From: Pseudomonadota bacterium
GTDB lineage: Bacteria; Pseudomonadota; Alphaproteobacteria; Sphingomonadales; Sphingomonadaceae
Assembly: GCA_023433305.1 (NCBI GenBank)
Contig: JAEZCZ010000059.1
Coordinates: forward strand, 1-37,544
Reading direction: 5' to 3'
Length of the DNA: 37,544 bases
The translations under genes were made by a program, and so were the position numbers. This document shows positions 22,524-31,206 of the stretch, in pieces (position 1 is the first letter of the stretch; every line of letters begins with the position of its first letter). The notes beneath the pieces were generated by a model. That model searched no databases. It was not told the DNA's origin and saw only the letters and a list, made by a program, of their open reading frames with translations.

Positions 22524-24826
22524 CACATGTCACCATGCATGAAGGCGAACGGCTCACGTTCGAAGCCAACGATTGGCGCATCGAGCTTGCCCGGTTTTGC
22601 CGAAATCATCGTCAGGGCGACGGCATCGCCGCGCAGGAACTCGCGCTGGCGGCCAAGTCGCTCGTCCTGGTCGATCCGTTGGCGGACGATGCGGTCGAGG
22701 CGGCCGTCGCGCAGGTCGACAATGATCGTCGCGCCCCCGCGGAACCAGAAGTCCGGTTCCTCGTCCGGCGGCACGCCGTTCCGATCCACCTCCTGTTGCC
22801 GATCTACGTCGAAATAGCCACGGCGCTTCTGCGTGACTTGCGCGATCATCTGCGACAGCTCGCGGCCATCCGGCCCGATCCTCCGAGCGATCCGCACCGA
22901 ATGGACTTCGAACACCGGCAGGAGGATCTTGCCGTCGCGAAGCGTCGTCTCGTCAACGAGCCAATCCTTGGGGCGTGTGTCCTCGTCCCAATCCGCAAAC
23001 GAGATCTCGCGAGCCTTGATCGACAGGGGACTCCACGCGCCGCTGGATTTGAGACGCCGGTCGAGCTGCGCGCCGAGCGGCAGCGTACGGACTCCGAGAA
23101 GGCTTTCCCACATCCGCTGCTGCCGCGTCGTCGGCTGCGGCTTGAGCAGCCAGCGATGGAGCGCGAGCTGGTTGCGCATCACCACGCGCATCGCCTCATC
23201 GCGCAGGTTTCGCGTTTCGGTGGAGGTCCCGAGGTATGGCGAGGCGGCGATGAAGTCATTCTTCTCCTGTGAGTCCGCCGAGCGAGGGTCCGTCTGCTTG
23301 TCGAGCTTTCCTTTCGGCGCGTCGTTGTCGAGCCGGGCGACGAAAGTCATGTCGCGCAACGCGTCGGCAAACAGCGCATCCGGGCCGAGCCGCTTGTCGT
23401 CGGCGTTCTCGCCTTCGTCGATCATCGCCACGAACTGGCGCAGGTCGGGCGGCTCCCAGCACAGCGAGTCCGGCGCATAAGACAGGCAGCCGGGCACCGG
23501 GACGCCGCGCTTGCGGAAGGATTCGGCCAAAGCGACGCGGAAGTTGAGCCGGTCCTCGGGGACGAGGTCGGTGTCCGCCGTAATCATCGCCCGCAAGTAG
23601 TCTCCGAAAGTCGCTGCGACGGGCGGCAGGTAATCGAGCGCGCGAACGCACATCTCGAGGACCGAATGGGCCGTCCGGCTGGCATCCTTGGCCAGACGCG
23701 CCACCAGCTTCTCGGTCAGATTCTTGCTGCCGCGGGCGGCGCCCGCGATCTGGAACAAGTCGTCGGTACGCCGTTCGTAGATCGTGACGAACGTATCGAA
23801 AATCGCGGCGACCAGGCATTGCCCACGGTCGTGCGGCTCGCTGGCCGCAGCGAGCGTCTTGATGGCAGGCTCGCGCGACTGCGTACGGCCTTCGCCGGCT
23901 TGCGCCTGCGAGTGCTGCTCGCGCTTCAGTGTCTCGAGCGCCAGGCGGAGGGCGCCACCTCGCCCGGTCGCATGACCGAACTGGCTGGCAAGCCCGTTCA
24001 GCAGGCTCTCCGAACGCAATTCCCCCCCGGTGCGCGCCAGCTCGTGGCGCACGACGTTCTCCATCGTGAAATGCTGCAGCAGCGCGACCGTATCGGCGAA
24101 GCCCTCGTGGAAGGCGAGCGAGTCTGGATTGACCGGCTCGATCCCGCGCCGGCGCATGCCATGGAGAATCGCATGTGTTGTTTCGTGGGCAATGATATCC
24201 TGCGAAAGGCAGGTGAATATCCACTGCCCCTCGTCCCCTTCGGAGCGTGGAGGGCTCTTGAAGTAGCCGAACAGCAGGGCGCCTTTGCCCGGGCTGAAAT
24301 AGGCGTTCGGTTCGCGCAGGGCGTGCGGATAGATCCGCAGACGCCGCGTGAAGGGCGGATAGTCTGCTGCCTTGCGCGCGCCGCCTGCGGCCTTTTTCGC
24401 CTGCGCCCTGGGGTCGTCGTCAGGCAGCGCCCAGAACACCGTTCGTCCGAGAGCCCGTTCAAAGTTGCGGATCGTGTACATCGCGACCGCGAAGACCATC
24501 TGCTGATGGAATTGCGGATTGCCCTCCGAGGGGGGCAGCCCGTCCTGCGCAAGGAACCATGGATGGTTCGGATCGAGCGGCTGGTAAAACGTCCGGCAAT
24601 GCTGATCGTAATCGACGACCTCGAGATACTCGTTGGATGGGCCTAGACCGACCGAATCCTCCCAGCGGGTTTCCCAGGGAATTTCGATCACGGCGTCGTT
24701 GATGACCGCCGTTTCAAGCGTGACCGAAGCGGCAGGGTCGAACGCGTAGACGCGCAATCGCCGTTTGGTCGGTTCGTTCGCTACGGCGTGGGCCAATCGG
24801 TCCTCGATCCATGCAGTTCGATACAT
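22523..24826 (-). CDS. HExxH metallopeptidase-like protein (gluzincin type)
   Basis: This 767-residue protein carries IIAHETTHAILHG (H214, E215, H218) and, 23 residues after H218, AFHEGFAD with E241: the HExxH...E arrangement of gluzincin zinc peptidases. The 200 residues before it include FAVAMYTIRNFERALG, a common helix before the active site in thermolysin-like folds. About 500 further residues follow, mostly helical then beta-rich near the end (DFWFRGGATIIVDLRDGRLD), with no family I can name. No signal peptide or propeptide is visible. It is the first gene of the minus-strand hydrolase operon and overlaps the next by one base. The start lacks a Shine-Dalgarno sequence and sits behind a hairpin. 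Peptidase activity is likely from the motif; the target is unknown. Confidence 0.75.
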   Translation of the reverse strand: MYRTAWIEDRLAHAVANEPTKRRLRVYAFDPAASVTLETAVINDAVIEIPWETRWEDSVGLGPSNEYLEVVDYDQHCRTFYQPLDPNHPWFLAQDGLPPSEGNPQFHQQMVFAVAMYTIRNFERALGRTVFWALPDDDPRAQAKKAAGGARKAADYPPFTRRLRIYPHALREPNAYFSPGKGALLFGYFKSPPRSEGDEGQWIFTCLSQDIIAHETTHAILHGMRRRGIEPVNPDSLAFHEGFADTVALLQHFTMENVVRHELARTGGELRSESLLNGLASQFGHATGRGGALRLALETLKREQHSQAQAGEGRTQSREPAIKTLAAASEPHDRGQCLVAAIFDTFVTIYERRTDDLFQIAGAARGSKNLTEKLVARLAKDASRTAHSVLEMCVRALDYLPPVAATFGDYLRAMITADTDLVPEDRLNFRVALAESFRKRGVPVPGCLSYAPDSLCWEPPDLRQFVAMIDEGENADDKRLGPDALFADALRDMTFVARLDNDAPKGKLDKQTDPRSADSQEKNDFIAASPYLGTSTETRNLRDEAMRVVMRNQLALHRWLLKPQPTTRQQRMWESLLGVRTLPLGAQLDRRLKSSGAWSPLSIKAREISFADWDEDTRPKDWLVDETTLRDGKILLPVFEVHSVRIARRIGPDGRELSQMIAQVTQKRRGYFDVDRQQEVDRNGVPPDEEPDFWFRGGATIIVDLRDGRLDRIVRQRIDQDERLGRQREFLRGDAVALTMISAKPGKLDAPIVGFEREPFAFMHGDM

Positions 24827-24840
24827 GCAGACCCGGGGAC

Positions 24841-24878
24841 CGGCCGAAGTTAACTGGATTCCTTAACTTATTCGGCCG
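24841..24878 (-). promoter_or_regulatory. Hairpin or operator dyad before the metallopeptidase gene
   Basis: CGGCCGAA and TTCGGCCG can pair (8 bp), followed after a three-base bulge by GTTAA/TTAAC (5 bp) around a nine-base loop. The inner part also reads as a dyad AAGTTAA-N9-TTAACTT. It ends about 15 bases before the ATG at 24826. There is no T-run after it, so a terminator is unlikely; an operator or a leader structure controlling translation is more plausible. Confidence 0.5.
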
Positions 24879-25017
24879 CTCTCTTTAGAAGAACGATACC
24901 TCAACTGGACGATTCGCAACAGTAGTTCTTTGGCCGGAGCGACACGATGCGGGGTGCCGTTTCGGCCCGATCTGAGAACGTTTCCGCGGGCTCCATGACC
25001 ACACGCACCCCGATTTG

Positions 25018-25076
25018 GTCCGCTTTCAGTCAACAGCCGCTGACTCGAACGGCTGAAACGAAGTGGGAAAGCGGAC
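25018..25076. repeat. Imperfect inverted repeat with GTCCGCTTTC arms
   Basis: The arms GTCCGCTTTC (25018-25027) and GAAAGCGGAC (25067-25076) are perfect reverse complements. Inside are CAGCCG (25034-25039) and CGGCTG (25050-25055), and TTTCAG/CTGAAA. Sequences of the GTCCGCTTTC/GCGGACAT kind are, from memory, scattered between genes in many sphingomonad genomes. This looks like one such element or its remnant; a function is not known to me. Confidence 0.5.
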
Positions 25077-25216
25077 ATCTATACCTGACTTTCGGTTAGA
25101 CACTTACCCCCGAACCCCGCAGAACTCCGTCGAGCATTTTGTGCAGGTTAGACATTCGAAAACCGCAGAAAACCGCGCTTGTGGAAGTCCGGCTCGGGCC
25201 TCCACCTTTCTTCAGC

Positions 25217-25243
25217 AAAATCCGCGCCGACCGGGGCGGCCGG
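25217..25243 (-). terminator. glyA: Possible terminator after glyA
   Basis: On the minus strand CCGGCC-GCCCC-GGTCGG (25243-25227) can form a 6-bp stem with one G-U pair, followed after CGCGGA by TTTT (25220-25217). It starts 18 bases beyond the glyA stop. The T-run is short and not adjacent to the stem, so confidence is low. Confidence 0.3.
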
Positions 25244-25261
25244 GACGCCGCTGGGCTGCGA

Positions 25262-26575
25262 TCAGTCGGGCGCGTAGATGGGGAAGCGGGCGGTGAGCTC
25301 CGCGACCTTCTCGCGGACTCGTGCCTCGGCGGCCGCATTGCCCTCCGCGCCGTGCCGCCCCAGTCCATCGACGAGCTCGGCGATCCAGCCGCCGATCTGG
25401 GCGAACTCCGGTTCGCGGAAGCCGCGCGTGGTGCCGGCCGGCGTGCCGAGGCGGATGCCCGAGGTGACGAACGGGCTGGCGGTGTCGAACGGCACGCTGT
25501 TCTTGTTGCAGGTGATGTTGGCGCGGCCGAGGGCCTGTTCGACGGCCTTGCCGGAGACCCCGGCGGAGCGGAGATCGACAAGCATCAGGTGATTGTCGGT
25601 ACCGCCCGAAACGAGCGTCAGCCCGGCGTCGGCAAGCGCGGCCGCCAGCGCGCGGGCATTGGCGACGATCCGATGGGCGTAGAGCTTGAAATCGGGCCGC
25701 AACGCCTCTCCGAGCGCGACCGCCTTGGCGGCGATCGTGTGCATCAGCGGGCCGCCCTGGAGCCCGGGGAACACCGCGGCGTCGATCTTGCGCGCAATCG
25801 CCTCGTCGTCGGTGAGGATCAGGCCCGAGCGCGGGCCGCGCAGTGACTTGTGGGTGGTGGTGGTGGCGACGTGGGCGTGGGGGAACGGCGATGGATGCGC
25901 CCCGCCCGCGACGAGACCGGCGAAGTGCGACATGTCGACCAGCAGCCAGGCCCCGACCTCATCGGCGATGGCGCGGAACGCGGCGAAGTCCCAGTGGCGC
26001 GGATAAGCCGTGCCGCCGGCGATGATAAGCTTCGGCCGGTGCTGGCGCGCCAGCGATGCGATCGCCTCCATGTCGAGCAGCTGGTCCTCGCGCCGCACAC
26101 CGTAGTGCACCGGGCGGAACCACTTGCCCGACAGGTTGACGGGCGCGCCGTGCGTGAGGTGCCCCCCGGCAGCGAGATCGAGGCCCATGAACACGTCGCC
26201 CGGCTCGAGCAGCGCGAGGAACACCGCCTGGTTCATCTGGCTGCCCGAATTGGGCTGGACGTTGGCATAGGCGCAGCCGAACAGCCGCCTGGCGCGCTCG
26301 ATCGCCAGCGTCTCGACCACGTCGGCCCACTCGCACCCGCCGTAATAGCGTTTGCCCGGATAGCCCTCGGCGTACTTGTTGGTGAAGACCGAGCCCGCGG
26401 CTTCGAGCACCGCGCGGCTGACGATGTTCTCCGAGGCGATGAGCTCGATCCGGTCACGCTGCCGGCCCAGCTCGCTCTGGGTCGCCGCGAAGATCTCCGG
26501 ATCCGCCTCGACCAGCGAGGCGCCGAAATGGGATAGGGTGTCATCCTGCAGCACGGCTGCGGCGTTCGTCGTCAT
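25262..26575 (-). CDS. glyA: Serine hydroxymethyltransferase
   Basis: This 437-residue PLP enzyme converts serine and tetrahydrofolate to glycine and 5,10-methylene-tetrahydrofolate. Signatures include ELIASENIVSRAVLEAAGS, YAEGYPGKRYYGGCE, VNVQPNSGSQ-like VQPNSGSQMNQAV, the PLP-lysine region TTTTHKSLRGPRSG with K243, and NKNSVPFDTASPFVTSGIR. Length is that of a full-size SHMT with a slightly long N-terminus. ATG 26575 is preceded by GGAGGG. It is the last gene of the methionine operon, 26 bases after metH: it supplies the methylene-folate that MetF reduces for MetH. Such placement suggests co-regulation with methionine synthesis; whether the genome has a second glyA cannot be told here. Confidence 0.96.
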   Translation of the reverse strand: MTTNAAAVLQDDTLSHFGASLVEADPEIFAATQSELGRQRDRIELIASENIVSRAVLEAAGSVFTNKYAEGYPGKRYYGGCEWADVVETLAIERARRLFGCAYANVQPNSGSQMNQAVFLALLEPGDVFMGLDLAAGGHLTHGAPVNLSGKWFRPVHYGVRREDQLLDMEAIASLARQHRPKLIIAGGTAYPRHWDFAAFRAIADEVGAWLLVDMSHFAGLVAGGAHPSPFPHAHVATTTTHKSLRGPRSGLILTDDEAIARKIDAAVFPGLQGGPLMHTIAAKAVALGEALRPDFKLYAHRIVANARALAAALADAGLTLVSGGTDNHLMLVDLRSAGVSGKAVEQALGRANITCNKNSVPFDTASPFVTSGIRLGTPAGTTRGFREPEFAQIGGWIAELVDGLGRHGAEGNAAAEARVREKVAELTARFPIYAPD

Positions 26576-26601
26576 CGCTGGTCCCTCCAGAAACTGTCAA
26601 T

Positions 26602-29268
26602 TCAATCGAGGTTCGGCCGCAGCCACCGCTCGGCTTCGGGCACGCTCATTCCCCGGCGCGCGGCGTAGTCGTCGAGCTGGTCGCGCCCGATTCTGGCGAC
26701 GCCGAAATAGTGCGCTTGCGGGTGCCCGAAGTAAAAGCCCGACACCGCGGAAGTTGGGTACATCGCCAGGCTGTCGGTCAGGCAGATGCCGGCGGGCGCC
26801 TCGCCCAGCAGCTCGAACAGCAGCGGCTTGAGGGTGTGATCGGGACTGGCGGGATAGCCCGGTGCGGGGCGGATGCCCTGGTATTTCTCGGCAATCAGCG
26901 CGGCGTTGCCCAAGCCCTCGTCGGGCGCATAGCCCCACAATTCGGTGCGGACATGCTGGTGGAGCCGCTCGGCGAAGGCTTCGGCGAAACGGTCGGCGAG
27001 CGCCTTGAGCAGGATGTCCGAGTAGTCGTCATGCTCGGCCTTGAAGCGCGCGAGATGCGGCTCGATGCCGTGGATGGCGACCGCGAAGCCGCCGATCCAG
27101 TCGCCGGCCGGATCGATAAAATCGGCGAGGCAACTGTTGGCCCGGCCCTCACGCTTGACGAACTGCTGGCGAAGGAACGGGAAGCGCATCCCCGCATCGC
27201 CGACCAGCACGTCGTCGCCGTCCCTTCGGCACGGCCAGAGCGCCGCGACGCCGCGCGCGGTGAGCCATTTCTCGGCGACGATGCGGTCGAGCATGGCGAG
27301 CGCGTCGCGGTGCAAGGACGTTGCCGCTTCACCGACGACCGGATCCGAGAGGATGTTTGGATACGTGCCGGCCAGCTCCCAGGCGCGGAAGAACGGCGTC
27401 CAGTCGAAGCAGGCGCGCAAGTCTTCGAGGCTCCAATCGTCGAACCGGTGCACGCCCGGCCGCACGGGAGCGCGCGGCTTGAGCGTGAAGTCGACCGGCA
27501 GCCCGTTGGCGCGCGCCGCCTCAATAGGAACGAGAGCGCTGCGCTCCTTGCCCTCGCGCGCGGTACGGATGTCGGCGTATTCGGCGGCGGTCTTCTCGAC
27601 CAGCGCTTCGGCCTGGGTCTCGCTGACCAGGGCCGAGGCCACCCCGACCGCGCGGCTCGCGTCGAGCACGTGGATAACCGGCCCCGTGTAAGCCGGCGCG
27701 ATCCGCAGCGCGGTGTGCACGCGCGAGGTGGTGGCGCCGCCGATCAGCAGCGGCGTGGTCAGTTCCGCGCGCTGCATCTCCTGGGCCACCGTGACCATCT
27801 CCTCAAGCGAGGGAGTGATGAGGCCAGAGAGTCCGATCATGCTCGCCTGGTGCTCGGCCGCCGCGGCGAGGATGTCGCTCCAGGGCGTCATGACGCCGAG
27901 ATCGACGACCTCGAACCCATTGCACTGGAGCACGACGCCGACGATGTTCTTGCCGATATCGTGCACGTCGCCCTTCACCGTGGCGAGGACGATACGGCCC
28001 TTGCCCTGCGTCGCGCCGATCCTCTCCTTCTCGGCCTCGATGAACGGGATGAGATGGGCGACCGCCTTCTTCATGACGCGCGCCGACTTCACCACTTGCG
28101 GCAGGAACATCCGCCCCGACCCGAACAAGTCGCCGACGACGTTCATCCCATCCATCAGCGGGCCTTCGATGACCTCGATCGGCCGTTCGGCCGCGAGCCG
28201 CGCTTCCTCTGTATCGGCGACGATGTGGCTGTCGATCCCGCGCACCAGGGCATGCTCGAGCCGCTTCGTCACCGGCCAGCCGCGCCATTCGGCCTCGCGC
28301 TGCTCCTCACGCTCGTCGGTGCCGCGAAAGCGCTCGGCGAGCGCGACGAGCCGCTCGGTCGCATCGTCCCGCCGGTCGAGGATCACGTCTTCGCAGTGTT
28401 CGCGCAATTCGGGATCGAGCGTGTCGTAGATGTCGAGCTGGCCGGCGTTGACGATCGCCATGTCGAGCCCCGCAGGGATCGCGTGATAGAGGAACACCGA
28501 ATGCATCGCCCGCCGCACCGGCTCGTTTCCGCGGAATGAGAAGCTGAGGTTGGAAAGCCCGCCCGAGAGATGGACGTGCGGACAGCGTACCTTGATCTCG
28601 CGGCACGCGCCGATGAAGTCGAGCGCGTAGCGCCGGTGCTCGTCGATACCTGTCGCGACCGCGAAGATGTTGGCATCGAAGATGATGTCCTCGGGCGGGA
28701 AGCCCTGGCCGACGAGCAGCCGATAGGCGCGCTCGCAGATCTCCACCTTGCGCTGAAGCGTATCGGCCTGCCCGCTCTCGTCGAAGGCCATGACGACGAC
28801 CGCGGCACCATAGGCGCGGCACAAGCCGGCGTGATGGAGAAGCGCTTCCTCGCCTTCCTTGAGGCTGATGGAATTGACGATCGGCTTGCCCGAAACGCAC
28901 TTCAGCCCGGCCTCGATCACGTCCCAACGCGAGCTGTCGATCATCAGCGGAACGCGCGCGATATCGGGCTCGGCGGCGAGCAGCTTCAGGAAAGTATCCA
29001 TGGCTGCGACCGAGTCGAGCAGGCCCTCGTCCATGTTGACGTCGACGATCTGCGCGCCGTTCTCAACCTGCTGCCGCGCGACCTCGACCGCGCGGGCATA
29101 GTCGCCCGCCATGATCAGCTTCTTGAACGCCGCCGAGCCGGTAATGTTGGTCCGCTCGCCGACATTGACGAAGCGGGCCCGGAGAGAGGGTCGGGCCACT
29201 TCATCATTGCCGACGAGCGGGTTCGGGAAAGGGGTGTCGCCTTCGATCCGGGCGGTTTCGAGGTTCAT
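26602..29268 (-). CDS. metH: Cobalamin-dependent methionine synthase, folate/cobalamin/activation part
   Basis: This 888-residue protein begins at ATG 29268; the longer frame upstream would run into the partner gene. Domain order: methyltetrahydrofolate (pterin) binding from about residue 20 (FVNVGERTNITGSAAF, IVDVNMDEG), cap domain and cobalamin-binding domain (GDVHDIGKNIVGVVLQCNGF with axial ligand H436; later IGLSGLITPS and LIGGATTSRVHT), then a C-terminal reactivation domain (ELWGYAPDEG, GIRPAPGYPASPDHT, SGFYFGHPQAHYF). All cofactor motifs are intact. The homocysteine domain is missing here and is encoded by the overlapping upstream gene, so the enzyme is split in two chains. It transfers methyl groups from methyl-folate via cobalamin to homocysteine. 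Confidence 0.96.
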   Translation of the reverse strand: MNLETARIEGDTPFPNPLVGNDEVARPSLRARFVNVGERTNITGSAAFKKLIMAGDYARAVEVARQQVENGAQIVDVNMDEGLLDSVAAMDTFLKLLAAEPDIARVPLMIDSSRWDVIEAGLKCVSGKPIVNSISLKEGEEALLHHAGLCRAYGAAVVVMAFDESGQADTLQRKVEICERAYRLLVGQGFPPEDIIFDANIFAVATGIDEHRRYALDFIGACREIKVRCPHVHLSGGLSNLSFSFRGNEPVRRAMHSVFLYHAIPAGLDMAIVNAGQLDIYDTLDPELREHCEDVILDRRDDATERLVALAERFRGTDEREEQREAEWRGWPVTKRLEHALVRGIDSHIVADTEEARLAAERPIEVIEGPLMDGMNVVGDLFGSGRMFLPQVVKSARVMKKAVAHLIPFIEAEKERIGATQGKGRIVLATVKGDVHDIGKNIVGVVLQCNGFEVVDLGVMTPWSDILAAAAEHQASMIGLSGLITPSLEEMVTVAQEMQRAELTTPLLIGGATTSRVHTALRIAPAYTGPVIHVLDASRAVGVASALVSETQAEALVEKTAAEYADIRTAREGKERSALVPIEAARANGLPVDFTLKPRAPVRPGVHRFDDWSLEDLRACFDWTPFFRAWELAGTYPNILSDPVVGEAATSLHRDALAMLDRIVAEKWLTARGVAALWPCRRDGDDVLVGDAGMRFPFLRQQFVKREGRANSCLADFIDPAGDWIGGFAVAIHGIEPHLARFKAEHDDYSDILLKALADRFAEAFAERLHQHVRTELWGYAPDEGLGNAALIAEKYQGIRPAPGYPASPDHTLKPLLFELLGEAPAGICLTDSLAMYPTSAVSGFYFGHPQAHYFGVARIGRDQLDDYAARRGMSVPEAERWLRPNLD

Positions 29269-30311
29269 ACCGGCAGCGCCATGACATCGAGGCCCGCAAG
29301 GTGCGTGACCGGCGCAGGCACCGGTACCTGCCTCGGCGCGCGGCCGTCGACGAGGTCGCGCAGCGCCGCGATGTGTTCCGGCGTCGAGCCGCAGCAACCG
29401 CCCACGATGTTGACGATGCCGGCGTCGATCCATTCGGCAATCTGTGCCGCGGTTTCGTGCGGCGCCTCGTCGTAGCAGCCAAGCTCGTTGGGCAGGCCGG
29501 CGTTGGGATAGGCGAGGACGAGCGTGTTCGCCGCGTCGGACAGCGCCTTCAGGTGGGGCCGCAGTTGCGCGGCGCCGAACGAGCAATTGAGCCCGATGGT
29601 GGCGGGCTCCGCATGGCGCACGCTGTGCCAGAAGGCTTCGACGCTGTGCCCCGAGAGATTGCGCCCCGAAAGGTCGGTCAGCGTCATCGACAGCATCAGC
29701 GGCACGGGCTCGCCGCGCGCCCGGCCGGCCTCGGGGGCGGCCAGGAGCGCCGCCTTGGCGTTGAGCGTGTCGAACACGGTCTCGACCAGCACGAAGTCGA
29801 CTCCGCCTTCCAGAAGAGCCTCGATCTGCTCGCGGTACACCTGCTTGAGCGTGTCGAAATCGATCTCGCGATAGCCGGGGTCGTTGACGTCCGGGGAGAG
29901 CGAGAGCGTCTTGTTGGTCGGGCCGATCGCTCCGGCGACGAAGCGCGGCGTTCCGTCGCGAGCCCGGGCCTGGTCGGCCAGACGCCGCGCGATCCGCGCC
30001 GCCGCGAGGTTGATTTCCGCGACGAGATGCCCGGCACCGTAGTCGGCCTGGCTGATCCGGTTGGCGCTGAAGGTGTTGGTCGAGACGATATCGGCGCCGG
30101 CTGCGAGGTAGGAAGCCGTCACGCCCGCGACGGCATCGGGCGCGGTCAGCGCGAGGATGTCATGGTTGCCCTTCTGGTCGCGCTCGAGCCCAAGCTTGCC
30201 GCGATAATCTTCCTCGCCGAGGCCGAGCGCCTGGATCTCGGTGCCGTACGCACCGTCCGTGAGCAGGATTCGCGTGGCGCCCTCGCGCCTAAGCTGCGCG
30301 AGCGCGTTCAC
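29265..30311 (-). CDS. metH: Methionine synthase, homocysteine-binding part (split MetH)
   Basis: This 348-residue protein is the zinc-dependent homocysteine S-methyltransferase domain. It starts ILLTDGAYGTEIQALGL, has TNTFSANRISQADYG and carries the zinc cysteines in GLNCSFGAAQLRPH (C243) and VGGCCGSTPEHI (C306, C307), with the same 63-residue spacing as in E. coli MetH. I chose GTG 30311, preceded by AAGGA; it overlaps metF by 23 bases, and no ATG lies nearby in frame. Its stop overlaps the start of the larger metH gene by ATGA, so the two halves are probably made together and work as one enzyme. Splitting at this domain border is known in several alphaproteobacteria. Confidence 0.93.
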   Translation of the reverse strand: MNALAQLRREGATRILLTDGAYGTEIQALGLGEEDYRGKLGLERDQKGNHDILALTAPDAVAGVTASYLAAGADIVSTNTFSANRISQADYGAGHLVAEINLAAARIARRLADQARARDGTPRFVAGAIGPTNKTLSLSPDVNDPGYREIDFDTLKQVYREQIEALLEGGVDFVLVETVFDTLNAKAALLAAPEAGRARGEPVPLMLSMTLTDLSGRNLSGHSVEAFWHSVRHAEPATIGLNCSFGAAQLRPHLKALSDAANTLVLAYPNAGLPNELGCYDEAPHETAAQIAEWIDAGIVNIVGGCCGSTPEHIAALRDLVDGRAPRQVPVPAPVTHLAGLDVMALPV

Positions 30312-31206
30312 GGACCGGTTCCTTGGGGCGGACCCCCAGCAAGTGGCAGACGGCCGAGGAGAGCTCCGCCCGGTTGAGAGTGAAGAAGTGGAACTGGCGG
30401 ACGCCTCCGGCATGGAGACGCGCGCAGAGATCGGCCGCGACGGCAGCCGCGACCAGGGGACGCGTTTCCGGATTATCGTCGAGCCCCTCGAAGAGACGTC
30501 GGAGCCAGTCCGGAACGCTGGCGCCGCACTTCTCCGCGAATGAGCGCGCCTGCGCGAAGTGCCCGATCGGCAGGATGCCGGGAACGATCTCCGCCTCGAT
30601 GCCGAGCGCCGCCGCGTGGTCGCGAAAGCGAAGGAAGCAATCGGCCGAGAAGAAGAACTGCGTGATCGCCCGGTCGGCACCCGCGTCGATCTTGCGCCAG
30701 AGATTGTCGAGATCGGCAGCGCGATTGGAGGATTCCGGATGGCTTTCGGGGTAAGCGGCGACCGAAATCTCGAACGGGGCAACGTTCTTCAGGCCCGCGA
30801 CGAGCGCGGCCGCGTTCTCATAGCCTCTCGGATGCGGCCGGTAGGCCTCGCCCGGCGCAGCGTCACCGCGCAGCGCGACGATGTGCCGCACGCCCATCTC
30901 CCAGTAGCCCGCGGCGATGCGGTCCACCTCTTCGCGCGAGGCGCCGACACATGTGAGATGGGCGGCGGGAACCAGCGATGTCTCGCCGAGGATGCGCGCC
31001 ACGATGTCGAGCGTGCCGGCCTGCGTCGTGCCTCCGGCGCCATAGGTGATCGAAACGAACCGCGGCGCGAGCCGCCCGAGGCCCGTGACGGCGCTCCATA
31101 GTCCCGACGCGGCCGCCGGGGACTTGGGCGGGAAGAATTCGAACGACACCTCGATGTCGTCGGCGACGCAGCCCGGTGCGGCCGCCGGCTGGACGAGCGC
31201 GGTCAT
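30289..31206 (-). CDS. metF: Methylenetetrahydrofolate reductase
   Basis: ATG 31206 gives 305 residues, close to the usual 290-310, and an ATGA overlap with the regulator gene; the longer frame reads into it. Family motifs are SFEFFPPKSP near the N-terminus, RFVSITYGAGGTTQ, HLTCVGASREEVDRI, RHIVALRGDAAPGE, ISVAAYPESHPES, FFFSADCFLRF and HFFTLNRA near the end. It is an FAD enzyme that reduces methylene- to methyl-tetrahydrofolate, the methyl donor for MetH encoded directly downstream. Confidence 0.96.
   Translation of the reverse strand: MTALVQPAAAPGCVADDIEVSFEFFPPKSPAAASGLWSAVTGLGRLAPRFVSITYGAGGTTQAGTLDIVARILGETSLVPAAHLTCVGASREEVDRIAAGYWEMGVRHIVALRGDAAPGEAYRPHPRGYENAAALVAGLKNVAPFEISVAAYPESHPESSNRAADLDNLWRKIDAGADRAITQFFFSADCFLRFRDHAAALGIEAEIVPGILPIGHFAQARSFAEKCGASVPDWLRRLFEGLDDNPETRPLVAAAVAADLCARLHAGGVRQFHFFTLNRAELSSAVCHLLGVRPKEPVRERARAA

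Larger units (their letters stand above)
24827..25261. other. Gene-free stretch between the hydrolase operon and glyA
   Basis: This 435-base stretch has only short unconvincing frames. It holds a strong hairpin next to the peptidase start (24841-24878), an inverted repeat (25018-25076), a nine-base direct repeat GGTTAGACA at 25094-25102 and 25146-25154, and a possible glyA terminator (25217-25243). It is visibly less GC-rich than the genes around it. The promoter of the hydrolase operon should be here, but no convincing -35/-10 pair was found. Confidence 0.7.

Noticed and set aside
24863..25078. Short minus-strand frame in the gene-free stretch
   Set aside because: 71 residues without motif or Shine-Dalgarno sequence, and it covers the inverted repeat and hairpin.
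25063..25296. Short plus-strand frame crossing into glyA
   Set aside because: Composition is basic and random-like, and it overlaps the glyA 3' end.
26710..28539. 609-residue plus-strand frame opposite metH
   Set aside because: Antisense of well-supported metH with no recognisable domain.
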